DNA of 64,000 nt from Larix kaempferi (taxonomy: Eukaryota; Streptophyta; Pinopsida; Pinales; Pinaceae), in assembly GCA_027924585.1 (NCBI GenBank), contig BSBM01000151.1, positions 12,732,001-12,796,000 of the forward strand, given 5' to 3'. A model generated the notes under the pieces. The model did no database searches and was not told where the DNA came from. It saw nothing but the letters and a program-made list of their open reading frames with translations. Positions 11,722 through 22,624 of this stretch are shown piece after piece. Each line of letters starts with the position of its first letter. The stretch's first letter is position 1. A program made the translations under genes and the position numbers.

Positions 11722-12393
11722 TGTTAGAATTTATAGCAGCATAACCAGGATCACTAAAAGAATGGCAAAGCACATAAACAAAATGAGTGTGGAACTCATT
11801 TAACCATGATGATAAGAACAATCATCTCCCAAACACAGACAAAGCTATTTGTCTCCCCCAAGCTCACACCTTCCAATAGAGAATGATGTACATCCAGATA
11901 GTAGTAGCGCAAACCCAAGAAAAATAAGAGAGAAAATTCTCCATTGGTGGAGAACCCCAAAAATCAATCTCCTAGCTGCAGTAGCGAACCTATCTTGACT
12001 AGTGCGAACTTGTCTTGAGTGAATCACCAAATGAGAGATCGAACTCTCTATTTATACACATCAAAAGGTAACTTTTTCCCTTACTGGGCCGACCTAACTT
12101 GCCCTAACTAGGCCGACCTAACTGGGGCAGTTCTGCCCATTTTCTGGGGCAGACTACCCACTGTTTTGGGGCAGTTTACCCACTGGGCCAACCTGTCTAA
12201 CTGACAGGGACGACTTGTCTTGGGGAAAGATAAAATAACATTTAAAGATACTTTTCTTTGAGTGTTTTTCACCCCAAGGTCTACATTAATTCTTTCAAGG
12301 GTTTACACGATCAAATACATCAATATCTTCTCTTGTAGGAGGTACAACAATAATATAATAAGAATACCTTCCGAAGTTGCACTATTTCCAACA
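11722..12393 (-). repeat. Copia A 5' LTR
   Basis: A 672-bp LTR whose minus strand reads TGTTGGAAAT...ATTCTAACA. It holds TCGGCCCAGT-type words upstream of a TATA box at 12044-12056. Confidence 0.9.
12044..12056 (-). promoter_or_regulatory. TATA box of Copia A 5' LTR
   Basis: TATAAATAGAGAG on the minus strand, followed by CTCATTTGGTGATTCACTCA. The same order of words is found in Copia B and C LTRs. Confidence 0.7.
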
Positions 12394-12398
12394 AACCC

Positions 12399-13591
12399 CC
12401 TTGTGTTAGAGGTTCTACTGAGGTGACAGTGGGTAGAGCTTCCAAAAGATGCCCTAGGGTTTGTACTTTGGAAGATTGGACTTATCTTATGTGTAGATCT
12501 AGAAGGTACCAAGCACAACTAATGGTAGATAATTAAAGTGCTCATAAATTCCTCCCTACTTAAGAGGAAATTTAACACCAATTTGTATTATAAATGGGGA
12601 AACTCTTGCTCAAAAGTGAACTGAGGTATCCACTTTGCAAGCGGCACATTCCCAGTCAACACGTGCAAGCGGCACATTCCCCAAAATGGGAATGTATACC
12701 AATGAAACAAGCTAGGTTGCATAAAACATGGAAACATGTACTAGTTTTTGAAACATGAACGCCTGGAAACATAACCCCCTTCCCCAAATGGGTATGTCAA
12801 GGGAAACACGTTAACTATATAGGTTTTTTCTATGTTGTTGGAAGCGGGGAGCGGGAGCGGGAGCGGAGCAAAAAGCAAAATTTTCAAAAGCTCCCGTTTT
12901 CGGAGCGTTTAGAGAGCGTTTTTTAATTCATATATAGTTTAATATATTTTGATCGATTTATTTCTAAAAAAACATGTAGGATGTTGAATTAGCTATAGAA
13001 AACATGGATTAAACCATAGAACATCAATCATCTAGTAGTTATAACTTATAACATTATCATCAAATGATCAACCATAACAACTTTTATAGGAGCTTGGCAA
13101 AGAAGGGAGGTACCATAACATTGTCATCAAATGATCAACCTAGTCTAGGAGCTTTTAGTATAGGAGAGGTAGGGAGCGCCTAGGGAGCACCTTGGGAGTG
13201 TGCTCCCAAAACTGGGAGCATTTTGGGAGCGAGCTTCCGAAGGAAGCGAGCTTCGAGAGCGGGAGCGAGGGGGTGGGGGGCACTCCCACGCAGCAGAGGG
13301 TTTTTTTAAATATCACATTATCTTGCAAGAAAATAAGAATCATAGGTTAATTTGTAGGTAGGTTTAGGAATGAATCAGAGGTTAATTTATCCTCATTTTC
13401 CATAGATTAGGGTTTCTTTACTTTCTACAAGTCCCATGCCCCTCTCGTGGGCACTTGGGCATTTCTGAGAAGTCTCTAACACATTTCTGTGATTCCACAA
13501 ATTTGTGGTACTAGTATGTGGGCAGTTTAGAGTCTAGACAAGTATATCTCACTACTCACAAGAGCAATCCTTCAATTGAGATGTCATGACT
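12399..13591. other. No gene; GGGAGC-rich repeat block within
   Basis: There is no coding region. From 12838 to 12925 and again from 13155 to 13290 the words GGGAGC and GGAGCG recur many times on both strands (for example GGAGCGGGAGCGGGAGCGG), separated by about 230 bp of AT-rich DNA. The layout resembles the motif-rich subterminal regions of hAT-type DNA transposons, but I see no clear terminal inverted repeat or target duplication. From 13300 to 13590 nothing is recognised. Confidence 0.4.
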
Positions 13592-13767
13592 GGGTATCTA
13601 TTCCACAAAATTTGCACATGTCTTGCACCTAAACCCAACCGCGTGAAATAGCCTGCTTGCACAGACAAGTTGACCCATTAGAGGCAAGCATATCTCTAGG
13701 GAGATTTGAAACTTGGTGGAGAGGGATTAGCAACACCCTGCTTTACCAATCAACCAAGCCCCTATTA
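13592..13767 (-). repeat. tRNA-derived SINE-like copy 1
   Basis: On the minus strand the sequence begins TAGGGGCTTGGTTGATTGG, a box A-like word, followed about 40 bp later by GTTTCAAATC, a box B-like word, as in a tRNA-derived RNA polymerase III promoter. It ends with GGAATAGATACCC. A second copy with the same start, boxes and end lies at 14052-14217. The tail lacks a clear poly(A) or poly(T) run. Confidence 0.55.
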
Positions 13768-14051
13768 ACATAAACAACAGCATGAATGCCTAAACAGGGC
13801 AAAAGGTCAAGCTAAAAGGTATTTGGTCCAATGGCCTACAAAACAGTATGGACCATATTGTTGGCTTATGAACTTCTTTCTATCAAAGTGTAGGATGTAG
13901 CTACACTTTGTCCATCATGTAATTTATTTTCAAGTTTCCTTTTATCCTGATGCAGCTAGTTTGTTCTTCACCAATCTAGGACTATTACAATTAATGTAGG
14001 CAACTTGCAATGTTCAAATCAGAATTTTTAGGCTAAGAAACCACAAGCAAA

Positions 14052-14217
14052 GGGTATCTATTCCGCCAAGGTCACCCAAGACTTGCACCTAGCCCCAACT
14101 ACAAACACAAGTACAAATGGCCCTAAAGGGGCAAACATGTTGTTAGGGTGATTTGAACCCTAGTGGGGGGGCATTAACAAACCCTACATTTACCAACCAG
14201 GCCAGCCCCAATTGACA
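14052..14217 (-). repeat. tRNA-derived SINE-like copy 2
   Basis: The minus strand reads TTGGGGCTGGCCTGGTTGG (box A-like) and AGGGTTCAAATCACC (box B-like), spaced as in a tRNA, then runs to GGTGCAAG and GGCGGAATAGATACCC, the same 3' end as copy 1. The copies are diverged, so the family is old. It might also be a tRNA pseudogene with flanking sequence duplicated. Confidence 0.55.
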
Positions 14218-14229
14218 ACCCCAGGCAAC

Positions 14230-14960
14230 ATTGATCTCAGAATGCTATATGATCGAAGTAGAAGCATAAAAGATGTATGGTAAGTAACTGATGTTAAGGA
14301 AAAAATTATTTATGTTCATGAGATTACTAGGCAAACAAAAATAGTAGTCTTTGATGGTAGAGAATGCAAGATTATGAGTCAACCAATAAAGAAATTGTTG
14401 CAAGAGGGGTAGAACTTAGAAGAGTGAATTTTACAAATTTGGTGTAGTTCTGATTGTACCATAAGCATTGGTGGCAATGGGAAAAGAGACGTGGACAAAT
14501 ATTCTATCACATGAGAGGTATGGTCATTTAAATTTTGTATACCTTCAACTTTGCATAGGAAGCAGATTATTAAAGGGTTATCACAAATTATGTACAGCAT
14601 ATGAAGCGTGTCTTACAGGAAAGTAGCAAAGGAAACGATTTGTGGCAAAAAATGAATGGAAAGTAGCAGGGTAGTAGGATGTCATTCATAGCAACCTATG
14701 TGGACCAATGCAAATAGAAGAGATTGGCAGTGCCAAGGATTTCCTGATATTCATTGATGACTCTCCCAAAAGATTTTAGCTTTATTTTATAAGATGCAGT
14801 TTCCTACGTTAAAGAATTTAGAACAAAAGTCGAGGTCCAATGTGGTAGGAAGCTAAGGGTCCTTAGAATAGCTGGAGGAGATCAATATAGATTTTGTTGT
14901 GACCTAAAATTGTTCCTTAAGGAATTTGCCACAAATCTCTTAGGGTTTCTGATCAAACAG
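14230..14960 (+). pseudogene. Decayed Copia gag-pre-integrase and integrase fragment
   Basis: Plus-strand frames, broken by stops and shifts, give ERYGHLNF and a Cys pair in the zinc-binding pre-integrase region, then HSNLCGPMQIEEIGSAKDF and FIDDSPK of the integrase core start, then VEVQCGRKLRVLR. These match the Copia order of pre-integrase, first catalytic Asp region and following strand. No LTRs are found next to it. It is an old internal fragment, on the strand opposite to Copia A and B. Confidence 0.75.
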
Positions 14961-16616
14961 TTCAGGAACATTGTCCCTATCACCAATAGTGCACCTCTTG
15001 CTTTGGACTCGGAACTTGTCGATTCTAGGGAAGTATCCCTATCAGATCTGAGATTGGATCTTCTGAATTTGTGACAAGAACATTCAAATTCGCACTCAAC
15101 TCTTGCTGAATTGCAATCAAATATTTTTGAATCTGCAACTTATATTTCAAATCAGCAAAACAAATTTTCAGATCTGTATTTAATATTTGTGTATCTGAAA
15201 ATCAGAATCTTTAAATCTGCAAATAAATTGTTCAAATCATCTCCAAACCTCAAAATTCAATGATGATTAAGTCTGATTTTTAGGAGATGGGCTGTGCCAG
15301 GAAGTGTCAACAATTCATCCATGCAAACTTGAACCAGCGAGTGTTTACTGCCCCTATAATTGATGTTACCAATTCAAGTAGAGCTACATGAAGAGAGCTT
15401 CCTGAAGCTCCAGAAATTAGTGAGAATATGCCTTCCTTTGCTTATTTCCATCATGATGAGGAAACGCTGGATTATGAGAGAGTTTGTACACCTCATGTTT
15501 CTGATGATTGGCACCTTGAAGGCCAAGATCTATGGCAATGAGCATGAGGAAAATGAAAAGAATTTACGGCCTGATTTTTCCAGCAGTAGGTGCAGTTTTG
15601 AACAGCGAGAAGAGTGCATTGATCTGCGTGAGGGACAACACTTTTTTGTTGCTGCTGATTTTTCCGGACAGCAGGAAGGGGGTATCCTCTTATTGTTGCC
15701 GATGGTCCCAAACTGGAAGATGAACACACTGATTTGGATATTTCTTTTTCTTCACAAGTATCATTTTCTGACTCAGCTTCACTTGTAGAGCAGGATTTGG
15801 ACAGTGAGATATTGATTTTTCTCAATGATTGTGCTGAAGAGAAAGATGTAGTGGTTTTACAGGGTGAAGAGGAGTTGTTGTTTCATAAGGTGGATGGTAA
15901 TCTTATCCTATTCTATCCTATCTAAGGATAATCTTATCCTATCCTGTCTATAGCTGGCAGATCATGCACCTTCAATGATGGAAGCCTAGATACAATTACA
16001 AAGATGTGTCCCCCTCATAGTCTATGCTACTGTTGTGCCCTCATCTACAGACCATCATGCTGCGTGGAAATCAGTGCCGTGCTGATCTGCTGAGCGTGTC
16101 ATGCTGCTGTAGAAGACTGTCTGGGGTACAATTTCTAAAAAAAAATTGACAACTATGAGAGCTTGAATTTATAATTTTTGTTTGTTCAAGTGGAAAGATT
16201 TGCCAGATTTAGAAATAGAGACTACTACGATAAGAAAACTGATGAAATATAATACGGAAGTTTGACTGGCACACAGTAAATACTGAACTGTTTGCACCAT
16301 GAGTTTTTGATTGGGGGAGTTCAGAACTTCTAAGATATAGGATGGATCATGCATGCACCAAGTGGACAGATCTTCTCTATCTGTTTATCTTTACTGTAAC
16401 AGTCCATTCGTCATACTGTAATTGCAGGTTTATTTTCAAAACTTCTTATTTAATATTTGTCAGAATGCTGTACTCTCCTTCTGATTAAAAAAACAGAATT
16501 AGAAACCTGAAACGATAGTAGATATTTCTTCCATATCTATCTTATCCTACTAAATTTTGTTGGCTCTATAAATCTGGTTGTGCATAACAGAATATTATTT
16601 GTTTCAACGTGTTGCA
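14961..16616. other. Unassigned DNA with short plus-strand open frames
   Basis: From 15290 to 15930 plus-strand frames encode acidic, Ser-rich stretches (for example SFSDSASLVEQDLDSE) interrupted by stops. I do not recognise a family; position beside an integrase fragment suggests retrotransposon-derived sequence, but this is a guess. A repeated TCTTATCCTATCCT word occurs near 15900-15945. From 16000 to 16616 nothing is seen apart from AT-rich DNA. Confidence 0.4.
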
Positions 16617-17188
16617 TGTTAGTGTTTCATACAATTATAGCATTATAATTCAATTGCATAAGATCAATAGGATCACTAGAAGAAAGACAAAGCACAGAAA
16701 CAAAGAACACGAGAATTTATCGTGGGAAACCCAATAGGGAGAAAACCCAGCAACCTTCGTATAGAGATGAACAATTCTGAAAACAGAGTACAATATCAAG
16801 AGAGAGAAAGTGGAAGAACTCTCCAAGATGAAACCCCAAAATATCCTTCTCCTAGATGCAGATGTGAATCTCTCTCCAAGTGATGTGAACTTGCTTGGTT
16901 AAGTGAGTGACCAAATGAGGTGAACTACCTCTCTATTTATACATGTGCCAAACTGGCTTTTTCCTCAACAGGGCCGACTTGTCAAACTGTCTGGACCGAC
17001 TAGTCTTGGGGAATATTAAAATACATCTAATAATTCTTTTTCTTTACTTAATTTTCTCCTCAAGGTTTACATTGATTCTTTCAAGGGTTTACATGATTAA
17101 TTACATCAAGATCAACTCCCGTAGGAGGTTCAAATAATTACAATAAAATATAATAAGAATAACTTCCGAAGTTGCACAAATTCCAACA
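16617..17188 (-). repeat. Copia B 3' LTR
   Basis: A 572-bp LTR beside the polypurine tract. It contains GGGCCGACTTGTC and GACCGACTAGTC words and a TATAAATAGAGAG-type box. Confidence 0.9.
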
Positions 17189-17427
17189 CTCCCTCTCAAC
17201 AAGGAAGGTATTCTTTGGATATGGTCATCATCAGCATCACGATCATCTGGGTTTCATCTGTACATCTACACTATCTTGATCATCTCTATACATACTGAAG
17301 GTTGTCGACACGATATCAGTCCTTCGAGAATTGTCATCATGCATCAACTTCACCAGTCCTTTGGTGAGTCCAAACGTGGCCTCTCCATCCTACCTAGATG
17401 TCTGAGAGATAAGCTTTACCATTTGCT

Positions 17428-17870
17428 TTACCATCTACTACTTGTCCGTCTCATCTGCCAATGGGATCCTCCCATACCTGGCTGAGAACTTGGACGAGTA
17501 GAGGTGCACGACCATCTACTACCTGTTCGTCTCATCTGCCCATGGGATACTCCCAAACCTGGCTGAGAACCTAAACGAGTAGAGGTACATGTGCAAGGAT
17601 CACATGACCATCCACTACCTATCCGTCTCATCTGCCAATGGGATACTCCCATACCTAGCTGAGGACCTGAACGAGTAGAGGTACCTATGCAAGCATCACA
17701 CGACCATCTACTACCTGTCCGTCTCATCTGCCAATGGGATACTCCCATACCTGGCTGAGAACCTGAACGAGTAGAGGTACATGTTTGTAACCCGACCATC
17801 TACTAACTGTCTATCTCATCTACCAATGGGATACTCCCATACCTGGTTAAGAACCTGGACGAGTAGAGGT
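17428..17870. repeat. Minisatellite of Copia B (same unit as in Copia A)
   Basis: Five copies start near 17431, 17511, 17608, 17703 and 17795, each with CCATCTACTACCTG, CTCATCTGCCAATGGGAT and GACGAGTAGAGG. The long minus-strand open frame here (123 codons of near-identical SRWS and MRRTGS units) is a product of the repeat, not a gene. Confidence 0.9.
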
Positions 17871-17902
17871 ACCTGGGTGAAAGCAAGGTAAACATCTCCA
17901 TG

Positions 17903-19902
17903 TCATCTTTCCCTCTCAAGGAGGGACACGTTCTCTTCCACTCCAAGCCTTCCACAAAAGTATTCAAACTTTATCCTAGGAAGAGGCTTGGTGAGAACAT
18001 CTACAGTCTGGTCATCTGTTGGAACATACTGTAATTCGACCGCACCTTTCTGCACCATATCACAAATGAAGTGATACCAAATCTCTATATGCTTCGACTT
18101 GTCATGGAATACAGGATTCACTGGCATCTACATACAGCTCTGGTTAGTACAGTGAATCATAGTTGGCTCTGGAATCTGGCCAAACAATCCTACAAGGAGT
18201 TTTCGAAGGCATACTGCTTCTCGGGCTACTGTACTAGCAGCCATATACTCGGCCTCTGCAGTACTGAGTGCTACTGAGTTCTGCTTCCTGCTGTACCAAG
18301 AAATCATTGCAGAACCCAAACTAAAGCAACATCCAAAAGTACTCTTCCTATCTATAGCACATCCGGCCCAATCTGAGTCTAAAAATCCCTACAATCTCAA
18401 GTCACACTCTGAAGCATATCTCAGGCCATATCCCACAGTGCCACGCAAGTATCTAAGCACATGTTTTGCAACAACCAAGTGAATCTGCCTCGGTTCACAC
18501 ATGAACTGACTGAGAGCATTCACAGCAAAACATATTCTGGTCTAGTGTTTGTCAGATACATAAAGGATCCAATCAACTAGCGATACATAGTGGGATCAAT
18601 CAAATTTGAATCTGAAGCAAAATCCCTCAGATTCAGAGTGGCCATGGACTTGCAGTCCAACATTCCGAATCTCTTTAGAATATCTATGGTGTATTTTCCT
18701 CAACTTAGGAAAATTTCCTTCTGCCTCTGCCATACTTCAAATCCCAAGAAGTGATGCATCAATCCAAGATCCTTCATTTCAAACTCAAAGGCAAGTTTCT
18801 TCTTACACCATATGATAAGTTTCTCATTTCCAGTGAGAAACAGGTCATCAACATAAAGGACCAAAATCAATGGCTCACCATCCACAACCTTGTAGTAAAG
18901 GTTGGGATCTGCATCACTCTTGGCGAATCCCAAAATCACCAAGTATCCATCTATCCATCCATACCAAGCACGAGGTGCTTGCTTGAGTCCATATAGGGCC
19001 TTTTTCAGCCTGCATACGTGAGACTCCTTTCCATGGACAACAAACTCTTCTAGTTGTTCAATATATACTTCTTCTTCAATAACACCATTGAGAAATGCAG
19101 TCTTGACATCCATCTTATGCAACTTCCATCCCATAGCTGAATCAATAGCAATAATAGTCATGATGGAAGTATATCGAACCACAGGAGCAAATGTTTCATC
19201 ATAATCAACTCCCACTTTCTAAGAGAATCCTCTAGCAACGAATCTAGCCTTGTGTTTTTCAACACTTCCATCTTCTCCATGCTTGATTTTGTATAGCCAC
19301 TTTGAAGTCACTACCAACTTCCCTTCAGGTCTCGATACAACCCCCCACACTTCATTCTTCATGATAGATTGGTATTCTTCACCATGGCATCCTTCCAGAC
19401 TTGGTGTCGGGATGCTTCTTCATAAGTGGTAGTTTCTAAGTCAATGATGTGACTCATCAATGCTACATAACTAGAGAACCTATGAGGTCTTTTACTTTCT
19501 CGGAAAGTACCATGTGGAGCTCCATGCCCCTCTGCAGCCTGCAAAGTCTGTTGTGCCCATCTAGGCCTCTTCCGACCTACTGCAATATCTCTAAGAACAT
19601 CAACTGGATCAACTGGATCAAATGGGATGAATGGGTTCATCCTTCTCTGCAAACTCCCTCTAAGCTACTAAAGGGAAAGATGATCTTGTCTCCTTTGGGT
19701 CTAGCATCTCCTCATCATCGATCTCCATGTCAAATCCTCTGCCTTTCTCGATAGCCATCTCTTCTTCAAAGGACACATCCCAGTTGACTTCGATCTGTCT
19801 TGATCCTGGAATGTAAATTCTGTAGGCCTTTGAAGACTTCACTATATCCCATGAAAGTTCCCTTCTTTCCTGCAAGTTCTCGTTTGTTTGCATGACTTCC
19901 AT
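17903..19902 (-). pseudogene. Copia B RT and RNase H (with integrase C-terminal remnant)
   Basis: Read leftwards, the region encodes the integrase tail (SKAYRIYIPGSRQIE), the pre-RT linker (YEEASRHQVWKDAM), the RT core ([33 protein letters not shown], and the catalytic LVLYVDDLFLTG), the RNase H (EAEYMAAST) and the end (VDVLTKPLPRIKF). RT copies element RNA into DNA and RNase H removes the RNA. The RT core from about 19215 to 18700 is an uninterrupted 171-codon frame, but stops and frameshifts separate it from flanking parts. No complete Pol can be made. Confidence 0.88.
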
Positions 19903-20033
19903 CTAACTGCATTGTCTAGGAGTCATCCTTTTAGGCTGAGAGTCATGCTCCTAGAAGCTTCCTGCTGAACATCAACAAGATTCATGTGTCCATCACTAGA
20001 ACAAGTCTCATCGTCCCTCTCTTGTAGACCATA

Positions 20034-20913
20034 TCATATGGTATTTTCCCTACAAGTCAAATCCCTTGACTTCTTGTGAGGAGTGTCTTCATCATCATCA
20101 GCAGTTGAGGCTTCATGCTTCCTTTTGTTTGAACTTCGACAATTACGAGCATAATGGCCATATGCCTTGCACTTGAAGCATTGAATATGAAAGAAATCAT
20201 TCTTCTTCTTCTTCTGATCTGGAGAAGGACTTGATCTCCTACCTTGGTGCTTGTGATTGTAAAACTTTCTTCCCCTTCCCTTGCCTTTCTTGGCATGGGA
20301 CATGAATGCCTGATTCTCCTCAGGTTGAGTGCCATGGAGTCTCTGCCTTGCTGCTATCCTTGTCTCTTCCTGAGTGCAATCTGCACATTATTGTCAAATT
20401 TGGGTAGGCTTGGTTCGACCACTTATGCTTTGAATGAATAACTCCAAAGATGATGGGAGGCCATTTAGAGTAGTAATGAGAAGCTCCTTATCATCAATGG
20501 GATCTCCATTGGTACTTAGCTTGTCCCTTAGTTCTATGATCCTCATGAAGTATGAAGCAATTGATTCTGACTTGGACATCTTCATATTCGATAGTTGGTT
20601 CCTCAATGTGAGGGTCACATTGATACTACTATGGTCAAATAGCTTCTTTAGGGTTTTTGAACATCTTTCTAGCAATCTTCTTTCCTGAGAATTGAGGAAC
20701 CAAGTGGTCTCTAACTAAGTCCACCAAGATTCTTCTTGCTCTGGCATCAATCTTCCTCCCGTAAGATTTGTCTTCTTCAGCTTCTAGTTCTGGGACCTTC
20801 TCATTGACAAATTGCAAGAGATCATTTTCTTCTAGTAAGAGAAGAACCCTAGACTTTCAAGAGATGAAGTTTGAAACCCCTTCAAGATGATCTTCAACCT
20901 TCATTCCAATCAT
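20034..20913 (-). pseudogene. Copia B gag with zinc knuckle
   Basis: Gag starts at an ATG near 20913 (MIGMKVED), shared with Copia A. It runs through the Copia capsid domain (RARRILVDLVRDHLV, then LRNQLSNMKMSKSES, MRIIELRDKL and LLITTLNGLP) and ends with a Lys/Arg-rich segment carrying one CCHC knuckle, CFKCKAYGHYARNC, for RNA binding. At least one stop and two frame changes break it. Just after the knuckle the sequence jumps to the integrase C-terminus, which shows that protease and integrase core have been deleted. Confidence 0.85.
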
Positions 20914-21267
20914 CTTGACTACAGATCTGAAGCATACACCCTAGCAGGAGCTAGGTCGAAAATGAAAGTTGAATTCTTGAGAAACTGACTCCACAAGAGG
21001 ATGCGCCCTAGCAAGGCGGGTTGAGGAAAGGTAGGGTCGAATCAAATCTGTGGAGGGAGTAGGTCAAAAACTAAAAACCTAATTTCTACAGTAACTACAG
21101 CTGCAAAATTAGGTCAAAAATGAAAATTCTCAGAATTGGATTATGCCTTCACCAAAAGATGCGCCCTTCCTAGAGCGAAGTTTCCAAGGCTCTTTTTCTA
21201 CCAAAATGATGAGTGAAGGCCTCAAGATATGAAACCCTAGCTTCCAGCAATGGCTTCTTCTAGTACT

Positions 21268-21279
21268 GCTCTGATACCA
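21268..21279 (-). promoter_or_regulatory. Primer-binding site of Copia B (initiator Met tRNA)
   Basis: TGGTATCAGAGC in element sense lies immediately inside the 5' LTR. Confidence 0.9.
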
Positions 21280-21836
21280 TGTTAGTGTTTCATACAATTA
21301 TAGCATTGTAATTGAATTGCATAAGAACAATAGGATCACTAGAAGAAAGACAAAGCACAGAAACAAAGAACACGAGAATTTATCCTGGGAAACCCAATAG
21401 GGAGAAAACCCAGCAACCTTCGTATAGAGATGAACAATTATGAAAACAAAGTACAATATCAAGAGAGAGAAAATGGAAGGACTCTCCAAGATGAAACCCC
21501 AAAATATCCTTCTCCTAGCTGCAAATGCGAATCTCTCTCCAAGAGATGCGAACTTGCTTGGTTAAGTGAGTGACCAAATGAGGTGAACTACCTCTCTATT
21601 TATACATGTGCCAAACTGGGCCGACTTGTCAAACTGTCTGGGCCAACTAGTCTTGGGGGAATATAAAAATACATTTAATAATTCTTTTTCTTTACTTAAT
21701 TTTCTCCCCAAGGTTTACATTGATTCTTTCAAGGGTTTACATGATTAATTGCATCAAGATCATCTCCCGTAGGTGGTACAAATAATTACAATAAAATATA
21801 ATAAGAATAACTTCCGAAGTTGCACAAATTCCAACA
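21280..21836 (-). repeat. Copia B 5' LTR
   Basis: A 557-bp LTR, slightly shorter than its partner. The TATA module TATAAATAGAGAGG lies at 21591-21604 on the minus strand, preceded by TCGGCCCAGTTTGG. Confidence 0.9.
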
Positions 21837-21941
21837 TTGCACATGGAAGAGGAGGCAAAGTTCATACAAGGAATGCTCACCTGTTATAATAATAACAAGG
21901 ATACTCAATTGAAATTAGCAAAGTCTTACTACAATAATTGA

Positions 21942-22465
21942 GTTGAACACTCTTTGTGTCGTGCCCTTGGGCAGGTTAACAGGGGATATGAGGACTTGGC
22001 CCATCCACTTGCAGTCTACTGAAAAATATCGAGATACCTTTCATATGTTAAAAAGAAACCCAATGATGAGTAAAGAGTTCAATAGAAATGAATCAGGATA
22101 CAGATCTATCACGCAGTGATAAACCAAAAACTAATGACAAGAAAAACCGTGTTTGTCTGAGTGTCATATATATGTTGAGAAACACTTTCTGTGCTGAAGA
22201 TGTTGAACACTCTTTGTGCTGTGCCCTTGGGCAGGTTAACAGGGGATATGAGGACTTGGCCCATCCACTTGCAGTCTACTGAAAAATATCGAGGTACCTT
22301 TCATATGTTAAAAAGAAACCCAATGATGAGTAAAGAGTTCAATAGAAATGCATCAGTATACAGATCTATCATGCAGTGATAAACCAAAAACTAATGACAA
22401 GAAAAACCATGTTTGTCTAAGGAGTGTCATATATATGTTGAGAAACACTTTCTGTGCTGAAGATG
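21942..22465. repeat. Tandem duplication of a 258-bp unit
   Basis: GTTGAACACTCTTTGTG starts both units, near 21943 and 22201, and each runs through GGGCAGGTTAACAGGGGATA to TGAGAAACACTTTCTGTGC. The units are nearly identical. Short plus-strand frames (for example GYEDLAHPLAVY) cross it, but stops occur and no family is recognised. The duplication begins about 105 bp from the right end of Copia B. Confidence 0.85.
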
Positions 22466-22545
22466 TGCTCTATGTCACCCATTTTTTTTTGAGATAACAC
22501 AATCTATAATTACCATAAATACCACAAAACTTCAATTTTATCATA

Positions 22546-22624
22546 AACCAGCATAGATCCATCTTAACTCTGGATCTATCAAGCACCAAGAGAGATCAAA
22601 TCATTTGAGGTGTAAATTTTTTTA
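22546..22624. repeat. Single arm of the MITE-like palindrome
   Basis: AACCAGCATAGATCCATCTT, GGATCTATCAAGCACC and TTGAGGTGTAAATTTTTTTA match the left arm at 6462-6540, with no right arm following. It is a truncated copy of that repeat. From 22625 to 23197 only AT-rich intron DNA is seen. Confidence 0.7.

Larger units (their letters stand above)
6833..12393 (-). mobile_element. Copia A: complete but defective Ty1/copia retrotransposon
   Basis: Two direct LTRs (6833-7503 and 11722-12393), each TGTTAGAAT...TTCCAACA on the plus strand, bound a 4.2-kb interior. Perfect 5-bp target duplications AACCC lie at 6828-6832 and 12394-12398. A primer-binding site for initiator Met tRNA (TGGTATCAGAGC on the minus strand, 11710-11721) adjoins the right LTR and a polypurine tract (7504-7512) adjoins the left LTR, so the element is transcribed leftwards. 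The interior keeps the start of gag, the RT C-terminus and RNase H, but lacks protease, integrase core and the YVDD part of RT. Three blocks of tandem repeats occupy much of the rest. It cannot be autonomous. LTRs differ at a few percent of sites by eye. Confidence 0.93.
16617..21836 (-). mobile_element. Copia B: complete but defective Ty1/copia retrotransposon
   Basis: Direct LTRs at 16617-17188 and 21280-21836 (TGTTAGTGTTTC...TTCCAACA on the plus strand) are flanked by perfect 5-bp duplications TTGCA at 16612-16616 and 21837-21841. The initiator Met tRNA primer site is at 21268-21279 and the polypurine tract at 17189-17197, so transcription runs leftwards. The interior has gag with a zinc knuckle, an integrase C-terminal remnant, RT with YVDD, RNase H and a minisatellite. 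Protease and integrase core are deleted. Its LTR ends and interior resemble Copia A, so both belong to related families. Confidence 0.93.

Noticed and set aside
15360-15825. Overlapping open frames on both strands near 15.4-15.9 kb as a host gene
   Set aside because: Frames are short and overlap in several phases, with no recognised motif and a decayed integrase next to them.
22088-22379. Plus-strand frames over the tandem duplication as a duplicated exon
   Set aside because: Stops interrupt each unit and I recognise no family; reported as a DNA duplication only.
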